A stretch of DNA of 64,000 nucleotides from positions 1 to 64,000 of the forward strand of contig NZ_JOAX01000027.1 in the NCBI RefSeq assembly GCF_000720485.1, read 5' to 3'. A program made the translations under genes and the position numbers. Shown one piece after another: positions 35,782 through 44,642 of the stretch (within the stretch, counting starts at the first letter, position 1; every line of letters starts with the position of its first letter). Source of the DNA: Streptomyces ochraceiscleroticus. GTDB lineage: Bacteria > Actinomycetota > Actinomycetes > Streptomycetales > Streptomycetaceae. The notes below the pieces were generated by a model, which ran no database searches, was not told the DNA's origin, and saw only the letters and a list, made by a program, of their open reading frames with translations.

Positions 35782-37218
35782 ATGCTGACCATCCTCGGGT
35801 TTGTCATGATTGCCACCTTCTTGGTGTTGATCATGATGAAGAAGATGTCGCCGATGGCGGCACTCGTGCTCATTCCAGCGCTGTTCTGTGTCCTGGTCGG
35901 GCAGGGCGCGAACCTTGGTGACTACGTCATCAAGGGCATCGGCGACCTGGCCCCGACCGCCGCGATGCTGATGTTCGCGATCATCTACTTCGGAGTGATG
36001 ATCGACGTCGGCCTCTTCGACCCGATCGTCCGCGGCATCCTGAAGTTCTGCAAGGCCGACCCGGTGCGCGTGGTCGTGGGCACGGCCCTGCTCGCCGCGA
36101 TCGTCTCGCTGGACGGCGACGGCTCCACCACCTTCATGATCACCGTCTCGGCGCTGTATCCGCTCTACAAGCGGCTGAAGATGAGCCTCGTGGTGATGAC
36201 CGGCGTCGCCGCCACCGCCAACGGCGTCATGAACACGCTCCCCTGGGGCGGCCCCACGGCCCGCGCCGCGACCGCGCTGAAGCTGGACGCCGGCGAGATC
36301 TTCATCCCCATGATCCCCGCCCTCGCCACTGGCCTGGTCGCCGTCTTCGCCCTCGCCTACGTGCTGGGCCGCCGAGAGCGCAAGCGGCTGGGCCTCCTCA
36401 CCCTGGACGAGCCCGGCAGCGCCAAGGTCATCGCCGAGGACACCGAGGTCAGCGAGAAGGAGACGGTCCTCGTCGGCGCGGGCGCCGGCGCCAAGGGCGG
36501 CACCACCGCCCGTACCCTGCCCACCGGAGGCTCCGCCGGCACCGGCAGCGACCACGACCCGGCCCCCGAGAGCGAGTTCCAGGGTCTGGACCCGCAGCGC
36601 GCCACCCTGCGCCCCAAGCTGTACTGGTTCAACGCCGCGCTCACCGTCGCGCTCCTCACCCTGCTGATCCTGCAGGTGCTGGACATCCCGGTGCTCTTCC
36701 TGCTCGGCGCGGCCGTCGCGCTGACGGTCAACTTCCCCCACATGAAGGACCAGAAGGCCCGCATCGCCGCACACGCCGAGAACGTCCTGAACGTCTCCGG
36801 CATGGTCTTCGCCGCCGCCGTCTTCACCGGCGTGCTCACCGGCACCGGCATGGTCGAGCACATGGCCCGCTGGCTCGTCAGCAACGTCCCCGACGCGCTC
36901 GGCCCGCACATGGGCCTGGTCACCGGCCTGCTCTCCATCCCGCTGACGTACTTCATGTCCAACGACGGCTTCTACTTCGGCATCGTCCCGATCCTCGCCG
37001 AGGCCGGCGCCGCGCACGGCGTCTCCTCCCTGGAGATCGCCCGCGCCTCCCTCGTCGGCCAGGCCCTGCACATGTCCAGCCCGCTCGTCCCCGCCGTGTA
37101 CGTCCTGGTCGGCATGGCCAAGGTCGAGTTCGGTGACCACACCAGGTTCACCGTGAAATGGGCGGCCCTCACGTCCCTGGTGGTGCTCGGCGCCGGACTG
37201 CTGTACGGAATCATCTGA
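35782..37218 (+). CDS. CitMHS-family citrate/metal:H+ symporter
   Basis: 478 residues and about 11-12 membrane segments. Family signatures: MLTILGFVMIATFLVLIMM first helix, VSLDGDGSTTFMITVSALYPLY, NTLPWGGPTARAATAL and, near the end, TYFMSNDGFYFGIVPIL. CitM/CitH of Bacillus import citrate complexed with Mg or Ca. A soluble linker of about 70 residues separates the two halves. ATG 35782 with a GTGAGG site; starts further upstream add non-homologous residues. The MFS gene follows 3 bp downstream. Confidence 0.93.
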   Translation: MLTILGFVMIATFLVLIMMKKMSPMAALVLIPALFCVLVGQGANLGDYVIKGIGDLAPTAAMLMFAIIYFGVMIDVGLFDPIVRGILKFCKADPVRVVVGTALLAAIVSLDGDGSTTFMITVSALYPLYKRLKMSLVVMTGVAATANGVMNTLPWGGPTARAATALKLDAGEIFIPMIPALATGLVAVFALAYVLGRRERKRLGLLTLDEPGSAKVIAEDTEVSEKETVLVGAGAGAKGGTTARTLPTGGSAGTGSDHDPAPESEFQGLDPQRATLRPKLYWFNAALTVALLTLLILQVLDIPVLFLLGAAVALTVNFPHMKDQKARIAAHAENVLNVSGMVFAAAVFTGVLTGTGMVEHMARWLVSNVPDALGPHMGLVTGLLSIPLTYFMSNDGFYFGIVPILAEAGAAHGVSSLEIARASLVGQALHMSSPLVPAVYVLVGMAKVEFGDHTRFTVKWAALTSLVVLGAGLLYGII

Positions 37219-37221
37219 CCC

Positions 37222-38502
37222 ATGAGGAACGCGACGCCCGGCAGGGGCTGGCTGCTGCGCCTGGTGCTCACCTTCTCCTTCGCCCAGGCGGCGGTGAGCA
37301 TGGCACGGCCCGCCGTCTCCTACCGGGCGCTCGCGCTGGGCGCCGACGAGACCGCCGTCGGCGTCATCACCGGCGTGTACGCGCTGCTGCCGCTGCTGGT
37401 CGCGGTCCCGCTGGGCCGCCGCACCGACCGCGGCCGCTGCACACCCCTGCTGGCCGTCGGCGTCGCGCTGATCACCGGCGGCTGCGCGCTCAGCGGCGTG
37501 GTGGCCTCGCTGCCCGCGATGGCCGCCTGGAGCGGCGTGATGGGCCTCGGTCACCTGTGCTTCGTGATCGGCGCCCAGTCCATCGTCGCCCGGCGCAGCG
37601 CCCCCGAGGAGCGCGACCGCAACTTCGGCCACTTCACCATCGGCGCCTCGCTCGGCCAGCTCGTCGGGCCGATCGGCGCGGGGCTGCTGATCTCCGAGCA
37701 CGACGGCGCCATGGCCCGCACCAGCGCCACCGCGCTGCTGGTCTCCGCGGCCGCCGCGGCCTGCGCCTGTACCGCCCTGTGGCGCCTGGAACGGCGGGAA
37801 GGGCAGGAACGGCGAGAAGGCGTACCCGCGGGCGGGGCGCCGCGCGCCGAGGCCCGCCGCGTCCCGGTCCTCGGCATCCTGCGCACCCGCGGCGTCGGCG
37901 CCGGCATCTTCATCAGCCTCTCGGTGCTCTCCGCCACCGACATCCTCACCGCCTACCTCCCGGTCGTCGGCGAGGCCCACCACATCGCGCCCGCCACCAT
38001 CGGACTGCTGCTGAGCCTGCGCGCCGCCGCCACCATTGCCTGCCGGCTGGTGATGACCCCGATGCTGCGGCTCCTCGGCCGTACCGCGCTGCTGACCACC
38101 ACCTGCGCGGCGGCCGCCCTCCTGTGCGCGGCCATCGCCGTGCCGCTCCCGGTCTGGGCCCTGGCCCTCGTCCTCGCCGCGCTGGGCTTCTGCCTGGGCG
38201 TCGGCCAGCCGCTGTCCATGACCACCGTCGTCCAGGCGGCTCCCGACGACGCCCGTTCCACCGCCCTCGCGCTGCGCCTCACCGGCAACCGTCTCGGCCA
38301 GGTCGCGGCGCCCGCGGGGGCGGGGCTCGCCGCCGGTGTCGCGGGAGCCGCCGCGCCCTTCGTCCTGCTCGGCGTGCTGCTGCTGGGCTCGGCCGCGGTC
38401 GCCCTGCGGTCGCCGCGGGAGGCGGGCGGTGCGCGGCGCAAGGCCGGTACCGTGCGCCCGTCGGATTCGTGCGGTGCCTCCTCGGGCAGAAGCGGCGCGT
38501 GA
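37222..38502 (+). CDS. Major facilitator superfamily transporter
   Basis: 426 residues, 12 helices. The loop 2-3 signature has the form PLGRRTDRGRCTPL, and the central loop (REGQERREGVPAGG) separates two six-helix halves. Resembles the sugar- or drug-efflux-type MFS of actinobacteria; substrate unknown. Starts 3 bp after CitMHS, so probably the second gene of that unit. A hairpin directly follows the stop. Confidence 0.85.
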   Translation: MRNATPGRGWLLRLVLTFSFAQAAVSMARPAVSYRALALGADETAVGVITGVYALLPLLVAVPLGRRTDRGRCTPLLAVGVALITGGCALSGVVASLPAMAAWSGVMGLGHLCFVIGAQSIVARRSAPEERDRNFGHFTIGASLGQLVGPIGAGLLISEHDGAMARTSATALLVSAAAAACACTALWRLERREGQERREGVPAGGAPRAEARRVPVLGILRTRGVGAGIFISLSVLSATDILTAYLPVVGEAHHIAPATIGLLLSLRAAATIACRLVMTPMLRLLGRTALLTTTCAAAALLCAAIAVPLPVWALALVLAALGFCLGVGQPLSMTTVVQAAPDDARSTALALRLTGNRLGQVAAPAGAGLAAGVAGAAAPFVLLGVLLLGSAAVALRSPREAGGARRKAGTVRPSDSCGASSGRSGA

Positions 38503-38503
38503 T

Positions 38504-38530
38504 GCGCCCCACCCCCGCCCGGGGGTGGCG
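38504..38530. terminator. Hairpin after the MFS gene
   Basis: CCACCCCCG (38509-38517) pairs with CGGGGGTGG (38520-38528), with imperfect GCGC extensions on both sides, immediately after the stop at 38502. Confidence 0.6.
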
Positions 38531-38537
38531 CCCGAAA

Positions 38538-38552
38538 ATTAGCACCGATAGT
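38538..38552. promoter_or_regulatory. TetR operator-like 15-mer upstream of aldehyde dehydrogenase
   Basis: ATTAGCACCGATAGT, inside AAAATTAGCACCGATAGTTT, is a near-palindrome 52 bp before the dehydrogenase ATG. It closely matches the element at 44559-44573 between the TetR and acyl-CoA dehydrogenase genes. Confidence 0.55.
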
Positions 38553-38604
38553 TTGTGAGGGCGCGACGCATGGCCCGCACCGAACCGCACGGGAGGACGC
38601 CGAG

Positions 38605-40023
38605 ATGAAGGCGCACGACGGCATGTACATCGACGGAGCCTGGCGGGACGCGGTGGGGGGCGACACCATCGAGGTGCGCAACCCCGCCGACGAGCAGGTG
38701 ATCGCCACCGTTCCGGCCGGTACCGCCGCCGACATCGACGCCGCCGTACGGGCGGCGCGCGCCGCCTTCCCCGGCTGGCGCGCCACCGCGCCCACCGAGC
38801 GCGCCGCCAAGCTCGCCGCGCTGGTCGAGCAGCTGAAGGCGCAGGCCGACGAGATCGCCGAGACCATCACCGCGGAGCTGGGCTCGCCGAAGTCCTTCGC
38901 CGCGAACGTGCAGACCGGCATGCCGATCGCGGTGACCGCCTCGTACGCCCAGCTCGCCGCCGAGCACTCCTTCGAGGAGCAGCTCGGCACCTCCACCGTG
39001 CTGCACGAGCCGGTCGGCGTGGTCGGCGCGATCACGCCCTGGAACTACCCGCTGCACCAGATCACCAACAAGGTCGCCCCGGCGCTCGCCGCGGGCTGCA
39101 CCGTCGTCCTCAAGCCCGCCGAGGACACCCCGCTCACCGCCCAGCTCTTCGCCGAGTGCGTGGACGCGGCGGGCATCCCGGCGGGCGTCTTCAACCTCGT
39201 CACCGGCCTCGGCACGGTCGCGGGCCAGGCGCTCGCCGAGCACGAGGGCGTGGACCTGGTCTCCTTCACCGGCTCCACCGCGGTCGGCAAGAAGATCGGC
39301 GCCATCGCCGGCGGCTCCGTCAAGCGCGTCGCGCTGGAGCTGGGCGGCAAGTCCGCCAACGTCATCCTGCCCGGCGCCGACCTCGCCAAGGCCGTGAAGG
39401 TCAACGTCGCCGACGTCATCCGCAACTCCGGCCAGTCCTGCAACGCGCTGACCCGCATGCTCGTCCACGAGGACCAGTACGAGGAGGCCGTCCGGCTCGC
39501 CGCCGACATCGTCGCCAAGTACGTGCCCGGCGACCCGAACGACGAGGCCAGCCGCCTCGGTCCGGTGGTCAACGCCAAGCAGCGCGACCGGGTGCGCGGC
39601 TTCATCGCCAAGGGCCAGGAGGAGGGCGCCCGCCTGGTCACCGGCGGCGCCGAGGCCCCCGAGGGCCTGCCGTCCGGCTACTACGTCCGCCCCACGGTCT
39701 TCGCCGACGTCACCCCCGGCATGACCATCGCGCAGGAGGAGATCTTCGGACCCGTCATCTCGATCCTGAAGTACCGGGACGAGGACGAGGCGCTGGAGAT
39801 CGCCAACGGCACGGTCTACGGCCTCGCGGGCGCCGTCTGGGCCAAGGACCAGGAGACCGCGGTGGCCTTCGCGCGCAAGCTGGACACCGGCCAGGTCGAC
39901 ATCAACGGCGGCCGCTTCAACCTCCTCGCGCCCTTCGGCGGGTACAAGCAGTCCGGCGTCGGCCGCGAGCTGGGCCCGCACGGCCTGACCGAGTACCTCC
40001 AGACCAAGTCGCTCCAGCTCTGA
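38605..40023 (+). CDS. NAD(P)-dependent aldehyde dehydrogenase
   Basis: 472 residues. ALDH landmarks: PWNYPLHQ (cofactor site), FTGSTAVGKKI, general base Glu245 in LELGGKSAN, nucleophile Cys279 in NSGQSCNALTRM, and IFGPVISI. Closest in appearance to betaine/aminobutyr-aldehyde-type or general ALDHs; substrate not fixed. ATG with GGAGG upstream. An alcohol dehydrogenase gene follows after a hairpin, and together they convert a primary alcohol to an acid. The operator upstream links it to the TetR at 43.9 kb. Confidence 0.93.
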   Translation: MKAHDGMYIDGAWRDAVGGDTIEVRNPADEQVIATVPAGTAADIDAAVRAARAAFPGWRATAPTERAAKLAALVEQLKAQADEIAETITAELGSPKSFAANVQTGMPIAVTASYAQLAAEHSFEEQLGTSTVLHEPVGVVGAITPWNYPLHQITNKVAPALAAGCTVVLKPAEDTPLTAQLFAECVDAAGIPAGVFNLVTGLGTVAGQALAEHEGVDLVSFTGSTAVGKKIGAIAGGSVKRVALELGGKSANVILPGADLAKAVKVNVADVIRNSGQSCNALTRMLVHEDQYEEAVRLAADIVAKYVPGDPNDEASRLGPVVNAKQRDRVRGFIAKGQEEGARLVTGGAEAPEGLPSGYYVRPTVFADVTPGMTIAQEEIFGPVISILKYRDEDEALEIANGTVYGLAGAVWAKDQETAVAFARKLDTGQVDINGGRFNLLAPFGGYKQSGVGRELGPHGLTEYLQTKSLQL

Positions 40024-40030
40024 GCGGCCC

Positions 40031-40063
40031 GGGGCGCCGGCCCTGACCGGCGCCCCGCCCTTT
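40031..40063 (+). terminator. Hairpin between aldehyde and alcohol dehydrogenase genes
   Basis: GGGGCGCCGG (40031-40040) pairs with CCGGCGCCCC (40047-40056), followed by GCCCTTT. It would end or attenuate transcription before the alcohol dehydrogenase. Confidence 0.6.
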
Positions 40064-40114
40064 CACCCGCAGTTCCCGCCCGTACACCGCACTCCCCACC
40101 GAGGAGACCGCACC

Positions 40115-41212
40115 GTGGTCCGCGCTGCCGTACTGCCCGCCGTCAACGCCCCGCTGGAGATCGCCGAGATCCAGCTGCCCGATCCCGGACCCGGCCAGGT
40201 CCGGGTCAAGCTCGCCGCGGCCGGGGTCTGCCACTCCGACCTGTCGCTGTCCAACGGCACGCTCAAGCAGCCCGTCCCCGCGGTCCTCGGTCACGAGGGC
40301 GCGGGCACCGTCACCGCCGTCGGCGAGGGCGTCACCGGCCTCGCGCCCGGCGACCCGGTCGTCCTCAACTGGGCGCCGTCCTGCGGCGACTGCCATTTCT
40401 GCGGGCTGGGCGAGGTGTGGCTGTGCGCCAACTCGGCCGCGGCCGCGGCGAAGCCGTACGCCACCCGCGGAGACGGCAGCGAGCTCTACCCGGGCCTCGG
40501 TACGGCCGTGTTCGCCGAGGAGACGGTGGTCGCGGCCCACGCCGCGCTGCCGCTTCCGGAGGGCGTACCGCTGACCGAGGCCGCCCTGCTGGGCTGCGCG
40601 GTCCTCACGGGCTGGGGCGCGGTGCACAACTCCGCGCAGGTCCGCGCCGGGGAGTCGGTCGTCGTCTTCGGCGTCGGCGGCGTCGGCCTGGCCACGCTCC
40701 AGGCCGCGCGGATCGCGGGCGCGGGCCCGATCATCGCCGTCGACGTCTCCCCGGCGAAGGAGGAGCTGGCGCGCGCGGCCGGCGCCACGGACTTCCTGGT
40801 GGCGGCCGACACTGAGTCTTTTCAGAAAGAGGGCGCCAAGAGCATCCGCAAGCTCACCGGCGGGATCGGCGCCGACGTCGCCCTCGAATGCGTCGGCCGC
40901 GCCGACACGATCCGTACCGCCTGGTCCTCGACCCGCCGCGGCGGCCGGACGACGGTCGTCGGCGTCGGCGGCCAGGACCAGCAGGTCACCTTCTCCGCGC
41001 TGGAGCTCTTCTACTTCGGCCGCACCCTCTCCGGCTGCGTCTACGGAAACAGCGACCCGGCCAAGGACCTCCCGGTCATCGCCGAGCACGTCCGCAGCGG
41101 CGCGCTGGACCTGTCCGGGCTGGTCACCGAGCGGATCGGACTGGAGGGCATCCCGGCCGCCTTCGACGCCATGCTCGCGGGCAAGGGAGGCCGCGCGCTG
41201 ATCGTCTTCTGA
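40115..41212 (+). CDS. Zinc-dependent medium-chain alcohol dehydrogenase
   Basis: 365 residues. Catalytic zinc ligands Cys39 (GVCHSD) and His60-Glu61 (LGHEGAG). Structural zinc lobe Cys90, Cys93, Cys96, Cys104 (CGDCHFCGLGEVWLC). Nucleotide-binding GVGGVGLATLQAA (Rossmann). Length and motifs fit class III or NDMA-type alcohol dehydrogenases. GTG start with GAGGAG upstream. Followed by a good hairpin with a CTTTC tail. Confidence 0.93.
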   Translation: MVRAAVLPAVNAPLEIAEIQLPDPGPGQVRVKLAAAGVCHSDLSLSNGTLKQPVPAVLGHEGAGTVTAVGEGVTGLAPGDPVVLNWAPSCGDCHFCGLGEVWLCANSAAAAAKPYATRGDGSELYPGLGTAVFAEETVVAAHAALPLPEGVPLTEAALLGCAVLTGWGAVHNSAQVRAGESVVVFGVGGVGLATLQAARIAGAGPIIAVDVSPAKEELARAAGATDFLVAADTESFQKEGAKSIRKLTGGIGADVALECVGRADTIRTAWSSTRRGGRTTVVGVGGQDQQVTFSALELFYFGRTLSGCVYGNSDPAKDLPVIAEHVRSGALDLSGLVTERIGLEGIPAAFDAMLAGKGGRALIVF

Positions 41213-41234
41213 CGGTCCGACACGGTCCGCCTGA

Positions 41235-41264
41235 CCCCCGGGAGCGACCGCCCCGGGGGCTTTC
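41235..41264 (+). terminator. Terminator after the alcohol dehydrogenase
   Basis: CCCCCGGG (41235-41242) pairs with CCCGGGGG (41252-41259) and is followed by CTTTC, 22 bp past the stop. Confidence 0.7.
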
Positions 41265-41341
41265 GGGCTGCCCGGAACAGGTCGCTCCGGCCGGGCAAAG
41301 CCCCGCCCATCCCGCCGTAAAAACTCCTGCTGTGCAGTCCG

Positions 41342-41371
41342 TTGACGCCCGTACCAGCCGGTCGGTACGGT
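41342..41371 (+). promoter_or_regulatory. Promoter with operator-like palindrome for the MHS transporter
   Basis: TTGACG (41342-41347), 18-base spacer, TACGGT (41366-41371). The element GTACCAGCCGGTCGGTAC (41351-41368) nearly fills the spacer and is symmetrical except for two central pairs. This has the form of TetR-type operators (ACCRRCYRGTYRGT). A repressor here would block the promoter directly. Confidence 0.6.
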
Positions 41372-41427
41372 CACCCGCAATCACGGCGCCGCCCCCCGTT
41401 CCCCAGCACCCCTCGGAGCGTGCACGC

Positions 41428-42813
41428 ATGGACACGGCCTCCCCCGCGACACCGAGCCCCACCCCGGCCCCCACCGCCCGGCACCGCCGCAAGGTGGCCA
41501 CCGCGGCCGCTCTGGCGTCCGCCGTCGAGTGGTACGACTACTTCGTCTTCGGCATCGCCGCGGCCCTCGTACTGGGCCACGCCTTCTTCCCCTCCGGCAG
41601 CCAGGTCGCCGGCGTGCTCGCCGCGTTCGCGACCTTCGCCGTCGGCTTCCTCGCCAGACCCATCGGCGGCGTCATCGCCGGCCAACTCGGCGACAAACGC
41701 GGCCGCAAGCCCATGCTCGTCCTGGCACTGACCCTGATGGGCCTGGCCACGACCGGCATCGGCCTGCTCCCCACCTACGAGACGATCGGCATCGCCGCGC
41801 CGATCCTCCTCGTGCTGCTGCGCATCATCCAGGGCATCGCCGTCGGCGCCCAGTGGGGCGGTGCGATGCTGATGGCCACCGAGTACGCCCCCGAGGGCAA
41901 GCGCGGACTGTACGGCTCACTGGTCCAGCTCGGCGTGCCGATCGGCGTGGTCACCGCCAACACCGTCTTCCTCGTGGCCGGCGCGGTCGTCGGTGACGCG
42001 GGCTTCGCCTCCTGGGGCTGGCGGCTGCCGTTCTTCGTCGGCATCCTCGTGCTGGTCCTCGCCTGGTACATCCACACCCGCGTCGAGGAGACCCCCGAAT
42101 TCCGCGCCGCGGAGCGGCAGTTGGCCACCGCCGAGAAGCAGGCCGACGCCCAGCGCTCGCCGCTGCGCTCGATCCTCCGCCACCACCTCGGCACGGTCCT
42201 GCTGGCCGGCGGCAGCTTCACGGTGAACACGGCGACGTTCTACATCCTGATCACCGGCGTACTGGACTACGCCACCCGCGAGCTGGCCATGCAGCGCACG
42301 GCCGTGCTGACCGTCTCCCTCCTGGTCAGCCTCACCCAGCTCGCCCTGATCCCGGCCTCGGCGGCGCTCTCGGACCGGATCGGCCGGCTGCGCGTCTACA
42401 CGCTCGGCGCGATCGGGCTGCTGGTCTGGGCGATACCGATGTTCCTGCTGATCGACACCGCCTCACTGGCGTGGCTGGCCGTCGGCACCTTCGTCGCGAG
42501 CTGTTTCCTGAGCATCATGTACGGGCCGCAGGCCGCACTGTTCGCCGAGCTGTTCTCGGCGGAGATGCGCTACACCGGCGCCTCGCTCGGCTACCAGATC
42601 AGCGCCGTCCTGGGCGGCGGCCTGGCGCCCTTCCTGATGGTCCTGCTGCTGGAGGCGAGCGGCACCTCGATGGCGGTCTCCGGCTACATCATGGTGCTCG
42701 CGGTGATCGCCCTGGGCTCCATCGCGGTACTCGCCAAGCGTGCCCGGCGGGCGGCCGCCGAGGCGGCGGCGCCGGCCGCGGTCCCGGCTACGCAGCCGCG
42801 GCCGGCGGAGTAG
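41428..42813 (+). CDS. MHS-family metabolite:H+ symporter (MFS)
   Basis: 461 residues, 12 helices. Metabolite:H+ symporter signatures: ASAVEWYDYFVFGIAAAL, ARPIGGVIAGQLGDKRGRKPML, RIIQGIAVGAQWGGAMLMA, and LYGSLVQLGVPIG. Relatives take up organic acids or compatible solutes; substrate unknown. ATG start after a promoter with an embedded operator. Its 3' end overlaps the convergent urea transporter by 26 bp. Confidence 0.9.
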   Translation: MDTASPATPSPTPAPTARHRRKVATAAALASAVEWYDYFVFGIAAALVLGHAFFPSGSQVAGVLAAFATFAVGFLARPIGGVIAGQLGDKRGRKPMLVLALTLMGLATTGIGLLPTYETIGIAAPILLVLLRIIQGIAVGAQWGGAMLMATEYAPEGKRGLYGSLVQLGVPIGVVTANTVFLVAGAVVGDAGFASWGWRLPFFVGILVLVLAWYIHTRVEETPEFRAAERQLATAEKQADAQRSPLRSILRHHLGTVLLAGGSFTVNTATFYILITGVLDYATRELAMQRTAVLTVSLLVSLTQLALIPASAALSDRIGRLRVYTLGAIGLLVWAIPMFLLIDTASLAWLAVGTFVASCFLSIMYGPQAALFAELFSAEMRYTGASLGYQISAVLGGGLAPFLMVLLLEASGTSMAVSGYIMVLAVIALGSIAVLAKRARRAAAEAAAPAAVPATQPRPAE

Positions 42814-43792
42814 CGCCGCCCGCCGCCGCGACAGGCTGCGGCTCGCCGGCCTTCCGCAGTCTCGGGAAGGCCGGCACCGCGACCAGGAACGCCAGCGTGG
42901 TCAGCACGAACGGCCAGGTGAAGGTGTGCCCGCCGGAGGGCGCGAAGAGCGCGGCGGCCGCCGGGGTCAGGATGGTCGCCGCGGTCGCGCCGGTCACCGC
43001 GTACGCCAGCGACCAGCGGTCGGTGGCCAGGAATACGCCGCCCAGCGCCATCGTGACCAGCACCGCGTTGTATCCCATCCCGCCGTCGGCGATCTGCCCG
43101 GCGGGCGCGCCCAGCAGCCAGGCCGCCGCGATGCCCACCACGCTGCCCAGGCAGGCCAGCGCGCCCAGCCGGCGGTCGGCGACGAAGATGCCGAGCAGGA
43201 AGAGCGCGCCGACGTACCACTGCGGCATGAAGAAGATCTGGGCGATGTTCGAGAAGAAGGCGTGCCAGAGGTCGGGCCAGGTGAGCGCGGTCCGGCCGGA
43301 TGCCGGGCGGGTGAGCGTGGCCAGGCCGGGGCCCTGGTGCCAGACGCGGACGAAGCCGGGCGCCGCGATGGTCATGGCGCTGGCGGTGACGCAGTACGGC
43401 AGGGTCAGGGTGGGCAGGTGCCACGGGCGCAGCAGCGTGGCGGCGGCCCCGGTGAGCACGGTGACGACCACGCAGCCGCCCGCCGCCAGCAGCGCGGTGG
43501 AGAGGTGGCCCGCGCCCAGGAACGCGGCGAAACCCACCGCCACCAGGCAGGAGTTGAAGCCCTCCAGGCCCGCGGTGACCCGGTCGCGGGCCACCCCGAG
43601 CACCTGCGCCGTGGCCGTGCCCAGCGCGGTGCCGCACAGTCCGTAGACGCCGTACTGCCAGCCGGCGGCGCACAGCGCGACGGTGAAGACGAGGCCGGCG
43701 AGCGCGCTGGGCAGGAAGTCGACCTGTGCCTGGCCGCGGAGCACGCGCAGCAGGAAGGCGTAGGACCGGCGGTCCGGTATCGGCTGCTGCAC
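42788..43792 (-). CDS. Urea transporter (UT/SLC14 family)
   Basis: 334 residues. The UT family signature LPTLTLPYCVTASAMT (consensus LPxxTxPF) and the repeat-1 block GLEGFNSCLVAVGFA are present, as is QIFFMPQWYVGALFLLGIF in the second half. Forms a trimeric urea channel in homologues. GTG start with AGGAGAAG upstream. No urease genes are nearby. A GlnR-type array 45 bp before the start points to induction under nitrogen limitation. Confidence 0.9.
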   Translation of the reverse strand: MQQPIPDRRSYAFLLRVLRGQAQVDFLPSALAGLVFTVALCAAGWQYGVYGLCGTALGTATAQVLGVARDRVTAGLEGFNSCLVAVGFAAFLGAGHLSTALLAAGGCVVVTVLTGAAATLLRPWHLPTLTLPYCVTASAMTIAAPGFVRVWHQGPGLATLTRPASGRTALTWPDLWHAFFSNIAQIFFMPQWYVGALFLLGIFVADRRLGALACLGSVVGIAAAWLLGAPAGQIADGGMGYNAVLVTMALGGVFLATDRWSLAYAVTGATAATILTPAAAALFAPSGGHTFTWPFVLTTLAFLVAVPAFPRLRKAGEPQPVAAAGGATPPAAAA

Positions 43793-43836
43793 CTGTCTTC
43801 TCCTGTCGCGCGCGGTACGTCACGGGCGGACCGGAT

Positions 43837-43863
43837 ATTACATGGGTGTTACATGTAGGTAAC
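43837..43863 (-). promoter_or_regulatory. GlnR-type box upstream of the urea transporter
   Basis: Read on the minus strand: GTTAC, 6 bases, GTAAC, 6 bases, GTAAT. Three half-sites with exact 6-base spacing match the actinobacterial GlnR box (gTnAC-n6-GaAAC with further half-sites). It lies 45-71 bp before the urea transporter start, the usual activator position. Confidence 0.7.
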
Positions 43864-43895
43864 AGGGGAGGGTCGCGGTATCGCGGCGCGTGAGG

Positions 43896-44528
43896 TCAGG
43901 AGACCGGCTGGTGCTGCAGCGCGAGCCCGTCGACCAGGGCCCGCAGGCCGGACTCGAAGGCGCCCTCGTCGACCTGCTGCTGGTGCTCGGCGAGGAGATG
44001 GGCCTGGCCGAGGTGGGGGTAGTCGGCGGGGTCGTAGGCGGCCGCGTCGTCGACGAAACCGCGGGCGAAGGAGCCCAGCGCCGAGCCCGCCACGAAGTAC
44101 CGGACCATCGCGCAGACCTTGGTCGCCTGCGCGGGCGGCCAGCCGGCCTCGACCATGCCGCCGAACGCCGCGTCGGCCATCTTCAGGCCCGCCGGGCGGC
44201 GGCCGGGTCCCTGGGCGAGGAACGGCACGAAGTTCGGGTGCGCGGCGAGCGCCGCGCGGTAGGAGCGGGCCCACTCCGTCAGGCCGCGCCGCCAGTCCCC
44301 GTCCGGGCCAAAGCCGGAGACGTCGACCTTGGCGATCACCATGTCCGCCGCGGCGTCCAGGATCTCGTCCTTGGTCGTGAAGTGGTTGTAGAGCGAGGGC
44401 CCGCTCACTCCGAGCTCGGCGGCGAGCCGCCGCGTCGACAGCGCCTGGAGCCCTTCCTCGTCGATGAGCGCGAGGGCTGCCGTGACGATGCGCTCACGGC
44501 TCAGCAGGGGCTTGCGGGGTCGGGCCAT
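43896..44528 (-). CDS. TetR-family regulator of the 38.6-45.8 kb catabolic genes
   Basis: 210 residues. HTH: RERIVTAALALIDEEGLQAL, RRLAAELGVSGPSLYNHFTTKDE; the C-terminal domain resembles the TetR_C 'WHG' type. Start at ATG 44528 (MARPRKP); the ATG at 44537 is an alternative. A palindrome at 44559 lies in the intergenic region with the divergent acyl-CoA dehydrogenase, and a close copy precedes the aldehyde dehydrogenase, so both are its likely targets. Confidence 0.88.
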   Translation of the reverse strand: MARPRKPLLSRERIVTAALALIDEEGLQALSTRRLAAELGVSGPSLYNHFTTKDEILDAAADMVIAKVDVSGFGPDGDWRRGLTEWARSYRAALAAHPNFVPFLAQGPGRRPAGLKMADAAFGGMVEAGWPPAQATKVCAMVRYFVAGSALGSFARGFVDDAAAYDPADYPHLGQAHLLAEHQQQVDEGAFESGLRALVDGLALQHQPVS

Positions 44529-44558
44529 GACGCACATAGTAGAGGCTGCCGCCGAAAA

Positions 44559-44573
44559 ACTAGCAGTGATAAT
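44559..44573. promoter_or_regulatory. TetR operator-like 15-mer between TetR and acyl-CoA dehydrogenase
   Basis: ACTAGCAGTGATAAT; half-sites ACTAGCA and the complement of TGATAAT match at 5 of 7 bases. A close relative is at 38538-38552. It lies 31 bp from the TetR start and 70 bp from the dehydrogenase start. Confidence 0.6.
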
Positions 44574-44642
44574 TAACGGGGACGGCGCCTCCTGTCGGCG
44601 CCGCCCGCCGTGTCACCGCCACCGTTCAGAGGAAGACGCATC

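Noticed and set aside
35689..37983. 764-codon minus-strand frame opposite CitMHS
   Set aside because: Gly/Asp/Glu/Arg-rich antisense of a transporter whose helices are evident on the plus strand.
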